64,000 nt of DNA from Acidimicrobiales bacterium. Lineage in GTDB: Bacteria > Actinomycetota > Acidimicrobiia > Acidimicrobiales > Aldehydirespiratoraceae. Positions 7,760-16,634 of this stretch are shown piece after piece; positions within the stretch are counted from its first letter, which is position 1, and every line of letters starts with the position of its first letter. The stretch covers positions 1-64,000 of the forward strand of contig JAVJSI010000013.1 of assembly GCA_040219515.1 (NCBI GenBank), written 5' to 3'. A program made the translations under genes and the position numbers. The notes beneath the pieces were generated by a model, which was given only the letters and a program-made list of their open reading frames with translations, was not told the origin of the DNA and ran no database searches.

Positions 7760-8673
7760 TCCAGCCGGAGCACGCGTTGCGCGTTCGTGCGCAGGAAGGG
7801 CTCCCACACGTGCTCGCGGAAGGGCACGTCACGCATCTGCTCGAAGATCTTGTCGAGCGAGAGCCCCATGGGGAAGTAGCCGCCGTAGATGACCTTCTCG
7901 GCGCCGCGGGTGTTGGCGTAGTCGATGATCGCGCTCGGGTAGTGCTTCGGCGCGAACGCCGATGTGGAGTAGTGCAGGCCGGGCCACTTGAGCATGAGCT
8001 TCACCGCCAGGTCCTCCCACGGCTCGCAGCCGTGGCGGGTGACGAAGGTGAGCTCGGGGAAGTCGTACATCACGTTGTCGATCCGCCGGACGTGTTGGGC
8101 ATCGGCGGGCACGCGCGGACCCGGAATGCCGGCACAACAGAAGATGGGAATGTCGAGTTCGACGCACAGGGCGTAGATCGGATACATCAACGGCGCGTCG
8201 ATCGGCACCTGCGGGTTGCGTCCCGACGGGAACGCGGTGATGGCCTTGAGTCCCATCTCTGCGTGCATCCTGCGAATCTTTCGCAGCGCATCGACCCCCT
8301 CGTTCGGGTCGGCCTCATAGGCCGCGATGAACCGATCTGGGTGATCCTGCACGCACTGGTTGCCGTAGCCGTCACCCTCGGGTTTGCAGCCGACCATGGC
8401 GATCTCGACGCCGGCCCGGTCCATGAACGGCAGGAGGAGGTCGGCGCCCTGGGGTGGTTCCTCGAGCTCGCCGTCGGCGGTTCGGGCCTGATCGGAGAAG
8501 GGAACGTCCTTGAACATGTACTGGGCCGGGAAGTTCATGTTGGCCGACTCGGCGTCCTTGAGGGCCCGGTCGAGGAACTTGTAGCGGTCCTTGCCGGTGG
8601 TACCGGCGGTGGTACCCATCATCGTGTCGATTGCGGCGATGCCGTCAGGAAATGTGTTGGCCGTAGTACCCAT
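7756..8673 (-). CDS. Amidohydrolase-2-type protein lacking metal-site residues
   Basis: This 305-residue protein follows the TIM-barrel amidohydrolase (ACMSD-like) pattern: HPDRFIAAYEADPN, a strand GLKAITAFPSG, FPELTFVTRHGCEPWED and a C-terminal strand VIYGGYFP. Canonical members carry an N-terminal HxH pair and a C-terminal Asp in GSDYP. Here the N-terminal segment is AIDTMMG and the C-terminal one is YGGYFP, so both metal-site elements appear lost. It may be a non-metallic or non-catalytic relative. ATG 8673 is preceded by TAGGGT and a 6-nt spacer, the leaderless pattern, back to back with the hydrolase gene on the other strand. Confidence 0.75.
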   Translation of the reverse strand: MGTTANTFPDGIAAIDTMMGTTAGTTGKDRYKFLDRALKDAESANMNFPAQYMFKDVPFSDQARTADGELEEPPQGADLLLPFMDRAGVEIAMVGCKPEGDGYGNQCVQDHPDRFIAAYEADPNEGVDALRKIRRMHAEMGLKAITAFPSGRNPQVPIDAPLMYPIYALCVELDIPIFCCAGIPGPRVPADAQHVRRIDNVMYDFPELTFVTRHGCEPWEDLAVKLMLKWPGLHYSTSAFAPKHYPSAIIDYANTRGAEKVIYGGYFPMGLSLDKIFEQMRDVPFREHVWEPFLRTNAQRVLRLD

Positions 8674-8679
8674 GCCCGG

Positions 8680-8696
8680 ACCCTAACGGTTACGTT
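8680..8696. promoter_or_regulatory. Divergent compact promoter region with two TANNNT -10 boxes
   Basis: Only 31 bases separate the ATG of the minus-strand amidohydrolase (8673) and the ATG of the plus-strand hydrolase (8705). On the minus strand TAGGGT lies 6 nt before its ATG. On the plus strand TACGTT (8691-8696) lies 8 nt before its ATG. No Shine-Dalgarno site is present for either gene. The two -10 boxes do not overlap but the bound polymerases would, so the two transcripts probably exclude one another. This is inferred from sequence only. Confidence 0.5.
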
Positions 8697-8704
8697 CCTG
8701 GCCA

Positions 8705-9571
8705 ATGGAACCGAGTCGTACGACCTTCACGAGCCGCGACGGGCTCACCCTGGTCGCCGACCGTCGAGCCCCTGAAGACGAGGGTGTCGACACCGGCCGG
8801 CACGTGATCTTCCTCCACGGCGGCGGCCAGACGCGACACTCGTGGGGCGGCACGGCGGCCGCAGTCGCCGAGCGCGGCTGGACCGCGTGGACCGTCGACG
8901 CCCGCGGTCACGGCGAGAGCGACTGGTCGCCGAGTGGCGACTATCGCCTGTCGATGTTCGCCGCCGACCTGGGCCGGGTCATCGACGAGATCGGTGGTCG
9001 GCCGGCGCTGGTCGGTGCGTCACTGGGCGGACTGACATCGCTGCTGCTCCTCGGCCGTGACGCTACGGGAGCCGCGAGCGGGCTCGTGCTCGTCGACATC
9101 GTGCCCCGGATGGAGCAAAAGGGTGCCGACCGGATCTCGGACTTCATGACGGCCAACGCCCGCACCGGCTTCGCCACGCTCGAGGAGGCCGCCGACGCCG
9201 TCGCGGCCTACAACCACCATCGAGAACGACCGCCGTCGGTCGAGGGGCTGCGCAAGAACCTGCGCGAGCGGGACGGCCGCTGGTACTGGCACTGGGACCC
9301 TGCCTTCATCATGCCGACGGCCGAGAGGGGCCCGTCGGAGATCACCGACCCGGTGCTGCTGACCGAGTGTTCGATGGCGATCGACGAGCCGATCCTGCTG
9401 GTGAGGGGCCGGATGAGCGACGTCGTCAGTGCCGAGGGCGCCGCCGAGTTCGTGGCCGAGGTGCCCAACGCCGAGTTCGCCGACGTGAGCGACGCCGGCC
9501 ACATGGTCGCCGGCGACCGCAACGACGCCTTCACCTCCGAGGTCGTCAGCTTCCTCAACCGCCTCCCCTGA
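8705..9571 (+). CDS. Alpha/beta hydrolase
   Basis: The 288-residue product has the oxyanion strand HVIFLHGGGQTRHSW, DARGHGESDW after the second strand, the nucleophile elbow GASLGG (Ser near residue 104) and the catalytic His in VSDAGHMVAGD close to the C-terminus. This set fits soluble epoxide-hydrolase or ester-hydrolase relatives. No signal peptide is visible. It is a single gene: transcription is divergent from the amidohydrolase and it is followed by a palindromic repeat. The substrate is unknown. Confidence 0.82.
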   Translation: MEPSRTTFTSRDGLTLVADRRAPEDEGVDTGRHVIFLHGGGQTRHSWGGTAAAVAERGWTAWTVDARGHGESDWSPSGDYRLSMFAADLGRVIDEIGGRPALVGASLGGLTSLLLLGRDATGAASGLVLVDIVPRMEQKGADRISDFMTANARTGFATLEEAADAVAAYNHHRERPPSVEGLRKNLRERDGRWYWHWDPAFIMPTAERGPSEITDPVLLTECSMAIDEPILLVRGRMSDVVSAEGAAEFVAEVPNAEFADVSDAGHMVAGDRNDAFTSEVVSFLNRLP

Positions 9572-9580
9572 GTTGGGACG

Positions 9581-9644
9581 CCGGGGTCAGACCCCCGTCC
9601 CATCTCCACCGTTTGCCCGAACTGCAACGGGGGTCTGACCCCGG
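9581..9644. repeat. REP-like inverted repeat, GGGGTCAGACCCC core
   Basis: An 18-bp perfect inverted repeat has arms at 9581-9598 and 9627-9644 around a 28-nt loop. Each arm contains the self-complementary core GGGGTCAGACCCC. It sits between the convergent ends of the hydrolase and the phosphatase-like gene, where it could also act as a two-way terminator, although no T-tract follows. A related element with the core GGTGTCAGACACC lies at 48618-48691, so this is probably one member of a dispersed family. Confidence 0.75.
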
Positions 9645-9653
9645 ATGCAACGG

Positions 9654-11129
9654 TCAGCGGAGGTAGACGTATTGGGCGTCGACCATCAGATGGTCGACGC
9701 CGGCGTCACGAAGGGGAACCGACAGGTCGACGGGTTCACCCTCGGCGGTGGTCTGCATGCCGTGGTCGGCGCACATGACGATGGCGGTGCGGTCGAGCAC
9801 CCCGCGGCGGTCGATCTCGTCGATGATCTCACCCATCCGGGCATCGGTGTCGCGGATGGCGGCGCGGCCGATCTCGCTGTGGGGGCCGCCGTAGTGGCCG
9901 ATCGAGTCGGTGAGATTCAACGTGAACCACGAGAAGCGGGGGAGCCCACCCAGGTCGCCCGACCAGCAATGGCGGGCGTCGGCCACACTGTGGGCGTCGT
10001 AGACGCTATAGCTGCGAAACTCGGGAATGCCCATGAACTCGGTGCTGCGGTGGCGGCGACGATCGTCGTCGGTGAGCGGCCCCTGCGGCTCCCGGTTGGT
10101 CATCTGGAGGTAGCTGGACCAGTCGGCGCCGCGGTCGCCGTACTCGTAGGTGGCCACCGAGATCGCGTCGGGTTCGTTGCGATGCAACGCCTCGTGGATC
10201 GTCTCGATGTCGTCGCGCAGATGATCACGAGCCGTGATCATCTGGCCGAACTCCAGCAGGTCGACGAGCTGGTCGCGGCCGCGGTCGTACCAGGTGTTGT
10301 GCAGGATCCCCGAGCGCCCGGGAAACACACCCGTGGCGGCGGCCGAATGGTTGGCCAGCGTGGCGGTGGGGAGGCTCGCGTAGGCACCGTGGCGAAACGA
10401 CGTGCCCCGCTCGATCAGCTCGGCGATACGGGGCGCCGCACCCGACGCCGCGGCCGCGTGCAGCGCCTGCGGGTTGCAGCCGTCCCAGAGGAAGAGCACC
10501 ACATGATCGGGACGGGTGTCGGGGTCGAGGACGGCGGTGCACTCGTCGCCGTCCTGCACGGCGACGCGCACCCCCGAGCGAGGTCGGCCGAGCCCGTCGA
10601 CCCCTTCGATCGGCGCACAATCGAGGAGGGCCGCGAGGGTCGGGGCGATGTCGACCGTGCGGAGATGGTCGTCGACGATGCCACGCGCGGCCACGCCGGG
10701 GCCGGCGGCGATGAAGGGCGCGCGGGCCTGGGTGGTGGCGAGCGACCCGTGCTCGCCCACGTTGCCGTGGAACCGGTGGGTCGGGGCGTGGAGCACGACC
10801 AGGTCGGGCGCGTGGGGTGAGTCGAAGTACTGCGCAACGCTGGCCATGGCGTGGGGAGTCGGATGCTCGCCGAGGAGGGCCCACGGATCATCGGTCTCTT
10901 CGTCGATGGCGGTGCGCTGATCGGTGCGCTGGTCGGCCAACGAATGAGCTCCCGACTCGGCCAGGATCTCGATCGTTCCCTCGCCGGTACGGGTGAAGTC
11001 GACGGCACCGCGCGCCGACGCGGCCCGGTAGCCGTCGGCCGTTCGGCGCAGCACGGTGTCGACTTCCTGGTCGAGGGCTGCGTCGGTGAGCACCGACTCT
11101 GCGAGGTCGCGGGTCGCCGGGTTCGTCAT
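9654..11129 (-). CDS. Alkaline-phosphatase-superfamily phosphodiesterase with permuted block order
   Basis: The 491-residue protein has the metal and nucleophile motifs of nucleotide pyrophosphatase/phosphodiesterases: VLFLWDG (metal Asp, near residue 214), LPTATLANH with the nucleophile Thr and TGVFPGRSG after it, LTDSIGHYGG, and CADHGM near residue 455. The protein ends about 35 residues after DHGM. In the known family a further His-containing block (HG...GPG...DIAPTLAALL type) follows there. Here that block, GEHGSLATTQ...APFIAAGPG...DIAPTLAALL, lies at about residues 120-165, before the metal-Asp strand. The order is therefore circularly permuted relative to the family. ATG 11129 is preceded by TAGCGT and 6 nt, a leaderless pattern. 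No signal peptide is seen, so it is probably cytoplasmic. Confidence 0.8.
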   Translation of the reverse strand: MTNPATRDLAESVLTDAALDQEVDTVLRRTADGYRAASARGAVDFTRTGEGTIEILAESGAHSLADQRTDQRTAIDEETDDPWALLGEHPTPHAMASVAQYFDSPHAPDLVVLHAPTHRFHGNVGEHGSLATTQARAPFIAAGPGVAARGIVDDHLRTVDIAPTLAALLDCAPIEGVDGLGRPRSGVRVAVQDGDECTAVLDPDTRPDHVVLFLWDGCNPQALHAAAASGAAPRIAELIERGTSFRHGAYASLPTATLANHSAAATGVFPGRSGILHNTWYDRGRDQLVDLLEFGQMITARDHLRDDIETIHEALHRNEPDAISVATYEYGDRGADWSSYLQMTNREPQGPLTDDDRRRHRSTEFMGIPEFRSYSVYDAHSVADARHCWSGDLGGLPRFSWFTLNLTDSIGHYGGPHSEIGRAAIRDTDARMGEIIDEIDRRGVLDRTAIVMCADHGMQTTAEGEPVDLSVPLRDAGVDHLMVDAQYVYLR

Positions 11130-11185
11130 GCCCGAACGCTAATGCAGGTTGACATGCCGGCCGATGGCTCTGCTGTCGAAGGTGA

Positions 11186-11191
11186 TAAGCT
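11186..11191 (+). promoter_or_regulatory. Probable -10 box for the leaderless leu leader transcript
   Basis: TAAGCT fits the actinobacterial TANNNT -10 pattern and lies 7 nt before the GTG of the leader peptide, so transcription would start at or very near that GTG. A TTGACA at 11149-11154 is too far upstream (31 nt) to be its -35 box. Confidence 0.5.
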
Positions 11192-11198
11192 GAACAAC

Positions 11199-11246
11199 GT
11201 GAAGACCGGACGCGACACCCAACCGAACCTGCTTCTTCTCATGTAG
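11199..11246 (+). CDS. Leucine-rich leader peptide of leuA
   Basis: A 15-residue reading frame, GTG to TAG, encodes VKTGRDTQPNLLLLM. The four consecutive leucine codons at 11229-11240 (CTG CTT CTT CTC) include the less usual CTT twice in a GC-rich genome, as expected for a sensor of charged leucyl-tRNA. The frame ends immediately before a stem-loop and an intrinsic terminator, and leuA follows. Leader peptides with runs of Leu codons in front of leuA are an established attenuation device in actinobacteria. The start is chosen because TAAGCT lies 7 nt upstream; the frame is open further upstream, so a longer peptide is formally possible. Confidence 0.75.
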   Translation: MKTGRDTQPNLLLLM

Positions 11247-11269
11247 GCGAGTGCCCCATAGGCGCTCGC
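11247..11269 (+). promoter_or_regulatory. Stem-loop following the leu leader peptide stop
   Basis: GCGAGTGCC (11247-11255) pairs with GGCGCTCGC (11261-11269) around a CCATA loop, nine pairs with one G-T wobble. It starts directly after the leader stop codon, so a ribosome at the stop or on the Leu codons would decide whether it can form. It probably acts as the pause or protector hairpin of the attenuator. Confidence 0.6.
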
Positions 11270-11271
11270 CC

Positions 11272-11310
11272 AACCCCTCGTGCCCTCGGGCCGGGGGGTT
11301 TCGTGTTTTT
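11272..11310 (+). terminator. Intrinsic attenuator terminator upstream of leuA
   Basis: AACCCCTCG (11272-11280) pairs with CGGGGGGTT (11292-11300), and the loop can pair further through GCCC/GGGC. A T-rich tract with five consecutive T residues follows (11306-11310). This is a strong rho-independent terminator within the leader of leuA. An alternative perfect stem, CGGGCCGG (11287-11294) with CCGGCCCG (11311-11318), overlaps the 3' arm and is incompatible with the terminator, so it is a candidate antiterminator. Confidence 0.75.
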
Positions 11311-11363
11311 CCGGCCCGCATGTTTTTAGAATCGAACCGACCAACCCCGTCACGGAGAATCCC

Positions 11364-13079
11364 ATGACCACCCAGGCAGACAACAAGATGCCGTTCGAGA
11401 AGTACCGGCCCTATCCCGCCGTCGAGCTTCCCGATCGGACCTGGCCGGGCCGGCGCATCGACGCTGCGCCCATCTGGTGTTCGGTCGACCTCCGCGACGG
11501 CAACCAGGCCCTGGTCGATCCGATGGACTCGACCCGCAAGCGCCGCCTGTGGGACCAACTCGTGCACATGGGCTTCAAGCAGATCGAGGTCGGGTTCCCG
11601 GCCGCATCGCAGACCGACTTCGACTTCGTGCGAGAACTGATCGACGACGGGTTGATCCCCGACGACGTCACCATCCAGGTGCTCACCCAGGCCCGCAAGG
11701 ACCTGATCGACCGCACCTTCGAGGCGATCGAGGGCGCGCCGAGCGCGATCGTCCATCTCTACAACTCCACCTCGGCAACCCAGCGACGTGTGGTGTTCGG
11801 TCTCGACCGGCAGGGCATCATCGACATCGCGGTCAACGGCGCCAAGATCTGCATGGAGGGCCTCGAGCGTTCGAGCAACCCCGAGTCGATCAGCTGGGAG
11901 TACTCGCCCGAGAGCTACACCGGCACCGAACCCGACTTCGCGATCGAGGTGTGCGAGGCCGTGATGGACGTGTTCGGGCCCACGGCCGAGAAACCCCTGA
12001 TCCTCAACCTGCCGGCCACCGTCGAGATGTCGACGCCGAACCTCTACGCCGATCTGATCGAGCGCTTCGATCGCGACATCAAGGACCGCGACACCGTGCA
12101 GCTCTCGCTGCATCCCCACAACGACCGGGGCACCGCGGTCGCCGCCGCCGAGATGGGCCTCATGGCAGGCGCCGATCGCGTCGAGGGCACGCTGTTCGGC
12201 AACGGTGAGCGCACCGGCAATGTCGACCTCGTCACCATCGGGCTCAACCTGTTCACCCAGGGCGTCGACCCCAAGCTCGACATGAGCGACATCGACGAGA
12301 TGCGGCGGGTCTACGAGTTCGCCAACCGGATGACCATCGACCCGCGCCACCCCTACGTGGGTGATCTCGTCTACACCGCGTTCTCCGGCAGCCACCAGGA
12401 CGCGATCAAGAAGGGCATGGCCCACATCTACGACGCCCAGCCGGGCGAGGAGCTCGTGGGCGACTACGACTCGTGGGACGTGCCCTACCTGCCGATCGAT
12501 CCCCGTCATCTCGGGCGCAGCTACGAGGCCGTGATCCGGGTCAACAGCCAGTCCGGCAAGGGTGGCGTGTCCTACGTGCTCCTGCACGAGTACGGGATGG
12601 ATCTGCCGCGTGGACTCCAGGTCGACTTCTCCCGGAAGATCCAGAAGGTGACCGAGGAGTCGGGCACCGAGATCACGTCCTACGAGATCCATCGCCGATT
12701 CATGTCCGAGTACGTCGAACCCGAGACGCGTACGGTCGAGATCGTCGGTCACCGGGCCACGAGCGACACCATCGACAGTGGGCTCACGACGCTCGAAGCG
12801 AAGATGATCATCGACGGCGAGGAGCGGATGATCACCGGCGAGGGCAACGGCCCGATCGACGCCTTCGTCCGCGGACTCACCGAGGCGGGTCTGTTCGAGG
12901 GCAAGATCGAGGACTACACCGAGCACACGATGGGCGCCGGTTCCGATGCGACGGCGGCGGCCTACGTCGCGGTGGACACCGGAGCGCGAGAGGTGGTCTG
13001 GGGTGTGGGCCTTCACGAGTCGATCGTGTCGGCCTCGCTGCGGGCGATCGTGTCAGCCGTCAACCGCGTGCGGGCCTGA
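11364..13079 (+). CDS. leuA: 2-isopropylmalate synthase
   Basis: LeuA condenses acetyl-CoA with 2-oxoisovalerate, the first committed step of leucine synthesis. The 571-residue protein is of the long actinobacterial type. It shows SVDLRDGNQALVDPM near residue 40, GFKQIEVGFPAAS, and LHPHNDRGTAVAAAE (metal-binding His/Asn), followed by a C-terminal regulatory domain with the typical GPIDAFVR and DATAAAYV motifs that bind leucine for feedback inhibition. The ATG at 11364 has a good GGAG site 7-10 nt upstream, unlike most genes here, as expected downstream of a leader. Expression is probably controlled by the Leu-codon attenuator at 11199-11310. No other leu gene is in the window. Confidence 0.95.
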   Translation: MTTQADNKMPFEKYRPYPAVELPDRTWPGRRIDAAPIWCSVDLRDGNQALVDPMDSTRKRRLWDQLVHMGFKQIEVGFPAASQTDFDFVRELIDDGLIPDDVTIQVLTQARKDLIDRTFEAIEGAPSAIVHLYNSTSATQRRVVFGLDRQGIIDIAVNGAKICMEGLERSSNPESISWEYSPESYTGTEPDFAIEVCEAVMDVFGPTAEKPLILNLPATVEMSTPNLYADLIERFDRDIKDRDTVQLSLHPHNDRGTAVAAAEMGLMAGADRVEGTLFGNGERTGNVDLVTIGLNLFTQGVDPKLDMSDIDEMRRVYEFANRMTIDPRHPYVGDLVYTAFSGSHQDAIKKGMAHIYDAQPGEELVGDYDSWDVPYLPIDPRHLGRSYEAVIRVNSQSGKGGVSYVLLHEYGMDLPRGLQVDFSRKIQKVTEESGTEITSYEIHRRFMSEYVEPETRTVEIVGHRATSDTIDSGLTTLEAKMIIDGEERMITGEGNGPIDAFVRGLTEAGLFEGKIEDYTEHTMGAGSDATAAAYVAVDTGAREVVWGVGLHESIVSASLRAIVSAVNRVRA

Positions 13080-13103
13080 GCTCGCCGGCGGCCCGGTCGA
13101 GCA

Positions 13104-14057
13104 TCAGCGTTCTTCGCGCCGGTAGGCGAGGCCGAGCCCGGCCGGGGCCGGCGACGGCTGGTTGCGAGCGCGGTAGGAGATGACGACCAGGACGAAGACC
13201 GTCATCAGGTAGGGCATCATCGACACGAGTGTGCCCGAGACATTGATGTCGAAGAAGCTCAGCCGGGTCTGTAGGGCCAGGGTGAGTCCGAACACGCCTG
13301 CGCCGATGGCCACCCGGCCCGGGCGCCACGCCCCGAAGATGACCAGGGCGACGGCGATCCACCCGCGCCCGGCGGTGATGCCCTCGTTCCACGAAGTGCC
13401 GAGCAGCGTGTTGGTGAGATAGGCGCCCGACATGCCGGCGAACGCGCCACCGATGGCGATCGCGCCGACCCGGATGGCGGCGACCCGATGGCCGGCCGCG
13501 TCGGCGGTCGACGCGCTCTCGCCCGCGGCCCGGATGCCGAGCCCGACGCTGGTGCGGTTGAGCACCCACCAGGCGCCGATGCCCAGCACCGCGGCGAGAT
13601 AGGTGACCGGGGTCGCCGAGAAGACGGTCTCTCCCAGCCACGGGATGTCGCGGAGCCCCGGGACGTCGACCTCGATGAACCAGGCTCGTCGGGTGTCGCC
13701 GGTGTAGTCGGTGCCGATGAAGTTGGCGAGACCGAGGCCGAGGATCGTGAGGGCGAGGCCGCTGACGACCTGGTCGGCTCCCAGTCCCACGGCGGCCAGC
13801 GCGTGGACGAGTGAGAGGAGGGCGCCACAACCGGCGCCCACGAGCAGGCCGACCCACGGTGACCCCGAGGTCGCGCCGGCGATGTAGCCGGTCACGGCAC
13901 CGACGGCCATCATTCCCTCGACGCCGAGGTTGATCACCCCTGCCTTCTCGGCGATCGTCTCGCCGAGGGCAGCCAGGTAGAGCAACGTGCCGAACTGGAT
14001 CGCGGCGACGACCAGGCCGATGACGGCGTCTTCGCTGAAGGTGATGCCGAGGATCAT
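13104..14057 (-). CDS. BMP-type ABC transporter permease
   Basis: This 317-residue integral membrane protein belongs to the branched-chain-amino-acid/sugar permease superfamily (BPD_transp_2). EKAGVINLGVEGMMAVGAV near residues 37-55 is the hallmark of permeases paired with BMP-family binding proteins. About eight to ten hydrophobic segments are visible. It overlaps the upstream permease gene by ATGA and is the last gene of the importer operon (binding protein, ATPase, permease, permease). Transporters of this class commonly import nucleosides, which is the likely but unproven substrate. Confidence 0.88.
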   Translation of the reverse strand: MILGITFSEDAVIGLVVAAIQFGTLLYLAALGETIAEKAGVINLGVEGMMAVGAVTGYIAGATSGSPWVGLLVGAGCGALLSLVHALAAVGLGADQVVSGLALTILGLGLANFIGTDYTGDTRRAWFIEVDVPGLRDIPWLGETVFSATPVTYLAAVLGIGAWWVLNRTSVGLGIRAAGESASTADAAGHRVAAIRVGAIAIGGAFAGMSGAYLTNTLLGTSWNEGITAGRGWIAVALVIFGAWRPGRVAIGAGVFGLTLALQTRLSFFDINVSGTLVSMMPYLMTVFVLVVISYRARNQPSPAPAGLGLAYRREER

Positions 14058-15121
14058 GTGACCACCTTCCGGTCGACGAGCTGGAGGCGATAGGTCGACA
14101 GCACGCCGGCCCCGAGGGCGCCGAACAGGATGAGGGCCTGGAGGATCGACGCCACCGATGACGACACGCCGATCGACTGGATGCTGAGGCCGCCCACCTG
14201 GACCGCGCCGAACGCGATGGCGACGAGGGCGACACCGCTCGGTCGCATGAGCGCGAGGGCGGCGACGATGATGCCGGCGAACCCGAACCCGTTGGACAGG
14301 TTCTCGTTGAGCCGCACCGCGGTGCCCGACAACTCGATGCCGCCGGCGAGGCCGGCGACGCCGCCGGAGAGCAGCATGACGCCGAGGACCTTGCGGCGCA
14401 CGGAGATGCCGGCATAAGCGGCCGTCTTCGGTGACGAGCCGGTGATGCGCAGCTCGTAGCCCCACACGCTGCGACTGCTGAACCACGCGAACAGCGCGAT
14501 GAAGGCGAACGCGATCAGCACGCCGAGGTGGACCCGCTCCCAGACCTGGCCGAATGCCGCCTGCTCGGGACGGGCATCGATCTGAGGGAAGGAGAATCCC
14601 TCGGGATCCTTCCAGGGACCCTGCTGGAGATAGACCACGAGTCGGATGGCCACCTCGTTGAGCATGAGGGTGGTGATGATCTCGCTCACGCCCAGCTCGG
14701 CCCGGGCCAGACCGGGGCCCGCCGCCCAGAGGGCGCCGCCGATGACCGCACCGGCGAGCATGGCCACGATCAGCACGGGGCCGGGAAGGTCGGGGAACAC
14801 CCGGCCGACGAAGGTGGCGGCGGTGGCGCCGAACATGATCTGGCCCTCGGCCCCGATGTTCCAGAGGCCCATGGTTGCGGCGATGCCGACGGCCAACCCG
14901 GCCAAGGCGAGCGGTGTGGCGCGGTTCAGCGTGGCGGCGATCACGTCCTTCGAGCCGAGGCTGCGTTCGAACATGCGCTGGTAGACGTCGATGACCGGGT
15001 CGCCGGCGATCGACAACAGGATCGCGCCGAGCAACAGTGCGAAGAGGAGCCCGGCGACGAACGCGACCGGTTGCCCCCCGCGCGTCGGGGTTTCGCGGCG
15101 AACCAGGACGAGACGTTTCAT
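14054..15121 (-). CDS. BMP-type ABC transporter permease
   Basis: The 355-residue protein is the partner permease. It has WNIGAEGQIMFGATAATFVG near residue 80, the second version of the conserved permease loop, and multiple hydrophobic segments from residue 20 onward. The ATG at 15121 (MKRLVLVRRE) lies 13 nt after the ATPase stop; an in-frame ATG at 15148 would overlap the ATPase gene. The spacer between the two genes is part of a 17-bp tandem duplication, which may have altered the original ribosome binding site. The gene overlaps the next permease by ATGA. Confidence 0.88.
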   Translation of the reverse strand: MKRLVLVRRETPTRGGQPVAFVAGLLFALLLGAILLSIAGDPVIDVYQRMFERSLGSKDVIAATLNRATPLALAGLAVGIAATMGLWNIGAEGQIMFGATAATFVGRVFPDLPGPVLIVAMLAGAVIGGALWAAGPGLARAELGVSEIITTLMLNEVAIRLVVYLQQGPWKDPEGFSFPQIDARPEQAAFGQVWERVHLGVLIAFAFIALFAWFSSRSVWGYELRITGSSPKTAAYAGISVRRKVLGVMLLSGGVAGLAGGIELSGTAVRLNENLSNGFGFAGIIVAALALMRPSGVALVAIAFGAVQVGGLSIQSIGVSSSVASILQALILFGALGAGVLSTYRLQLVDRKVVT

Positions 15122-15134
15122 GCCGGTGCGCCCA

Positions 15135-16630
<1,496 letters not shown>

Positions 16631-16634
<4 letters not shown>

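Noticed and set aside
11149-11154. TTGACA as the -35 box of the leu leader promoter
   Set aside because: It lies 31 nt before TAAGCT, far more than the 15-19 nt needed. It may be chance.
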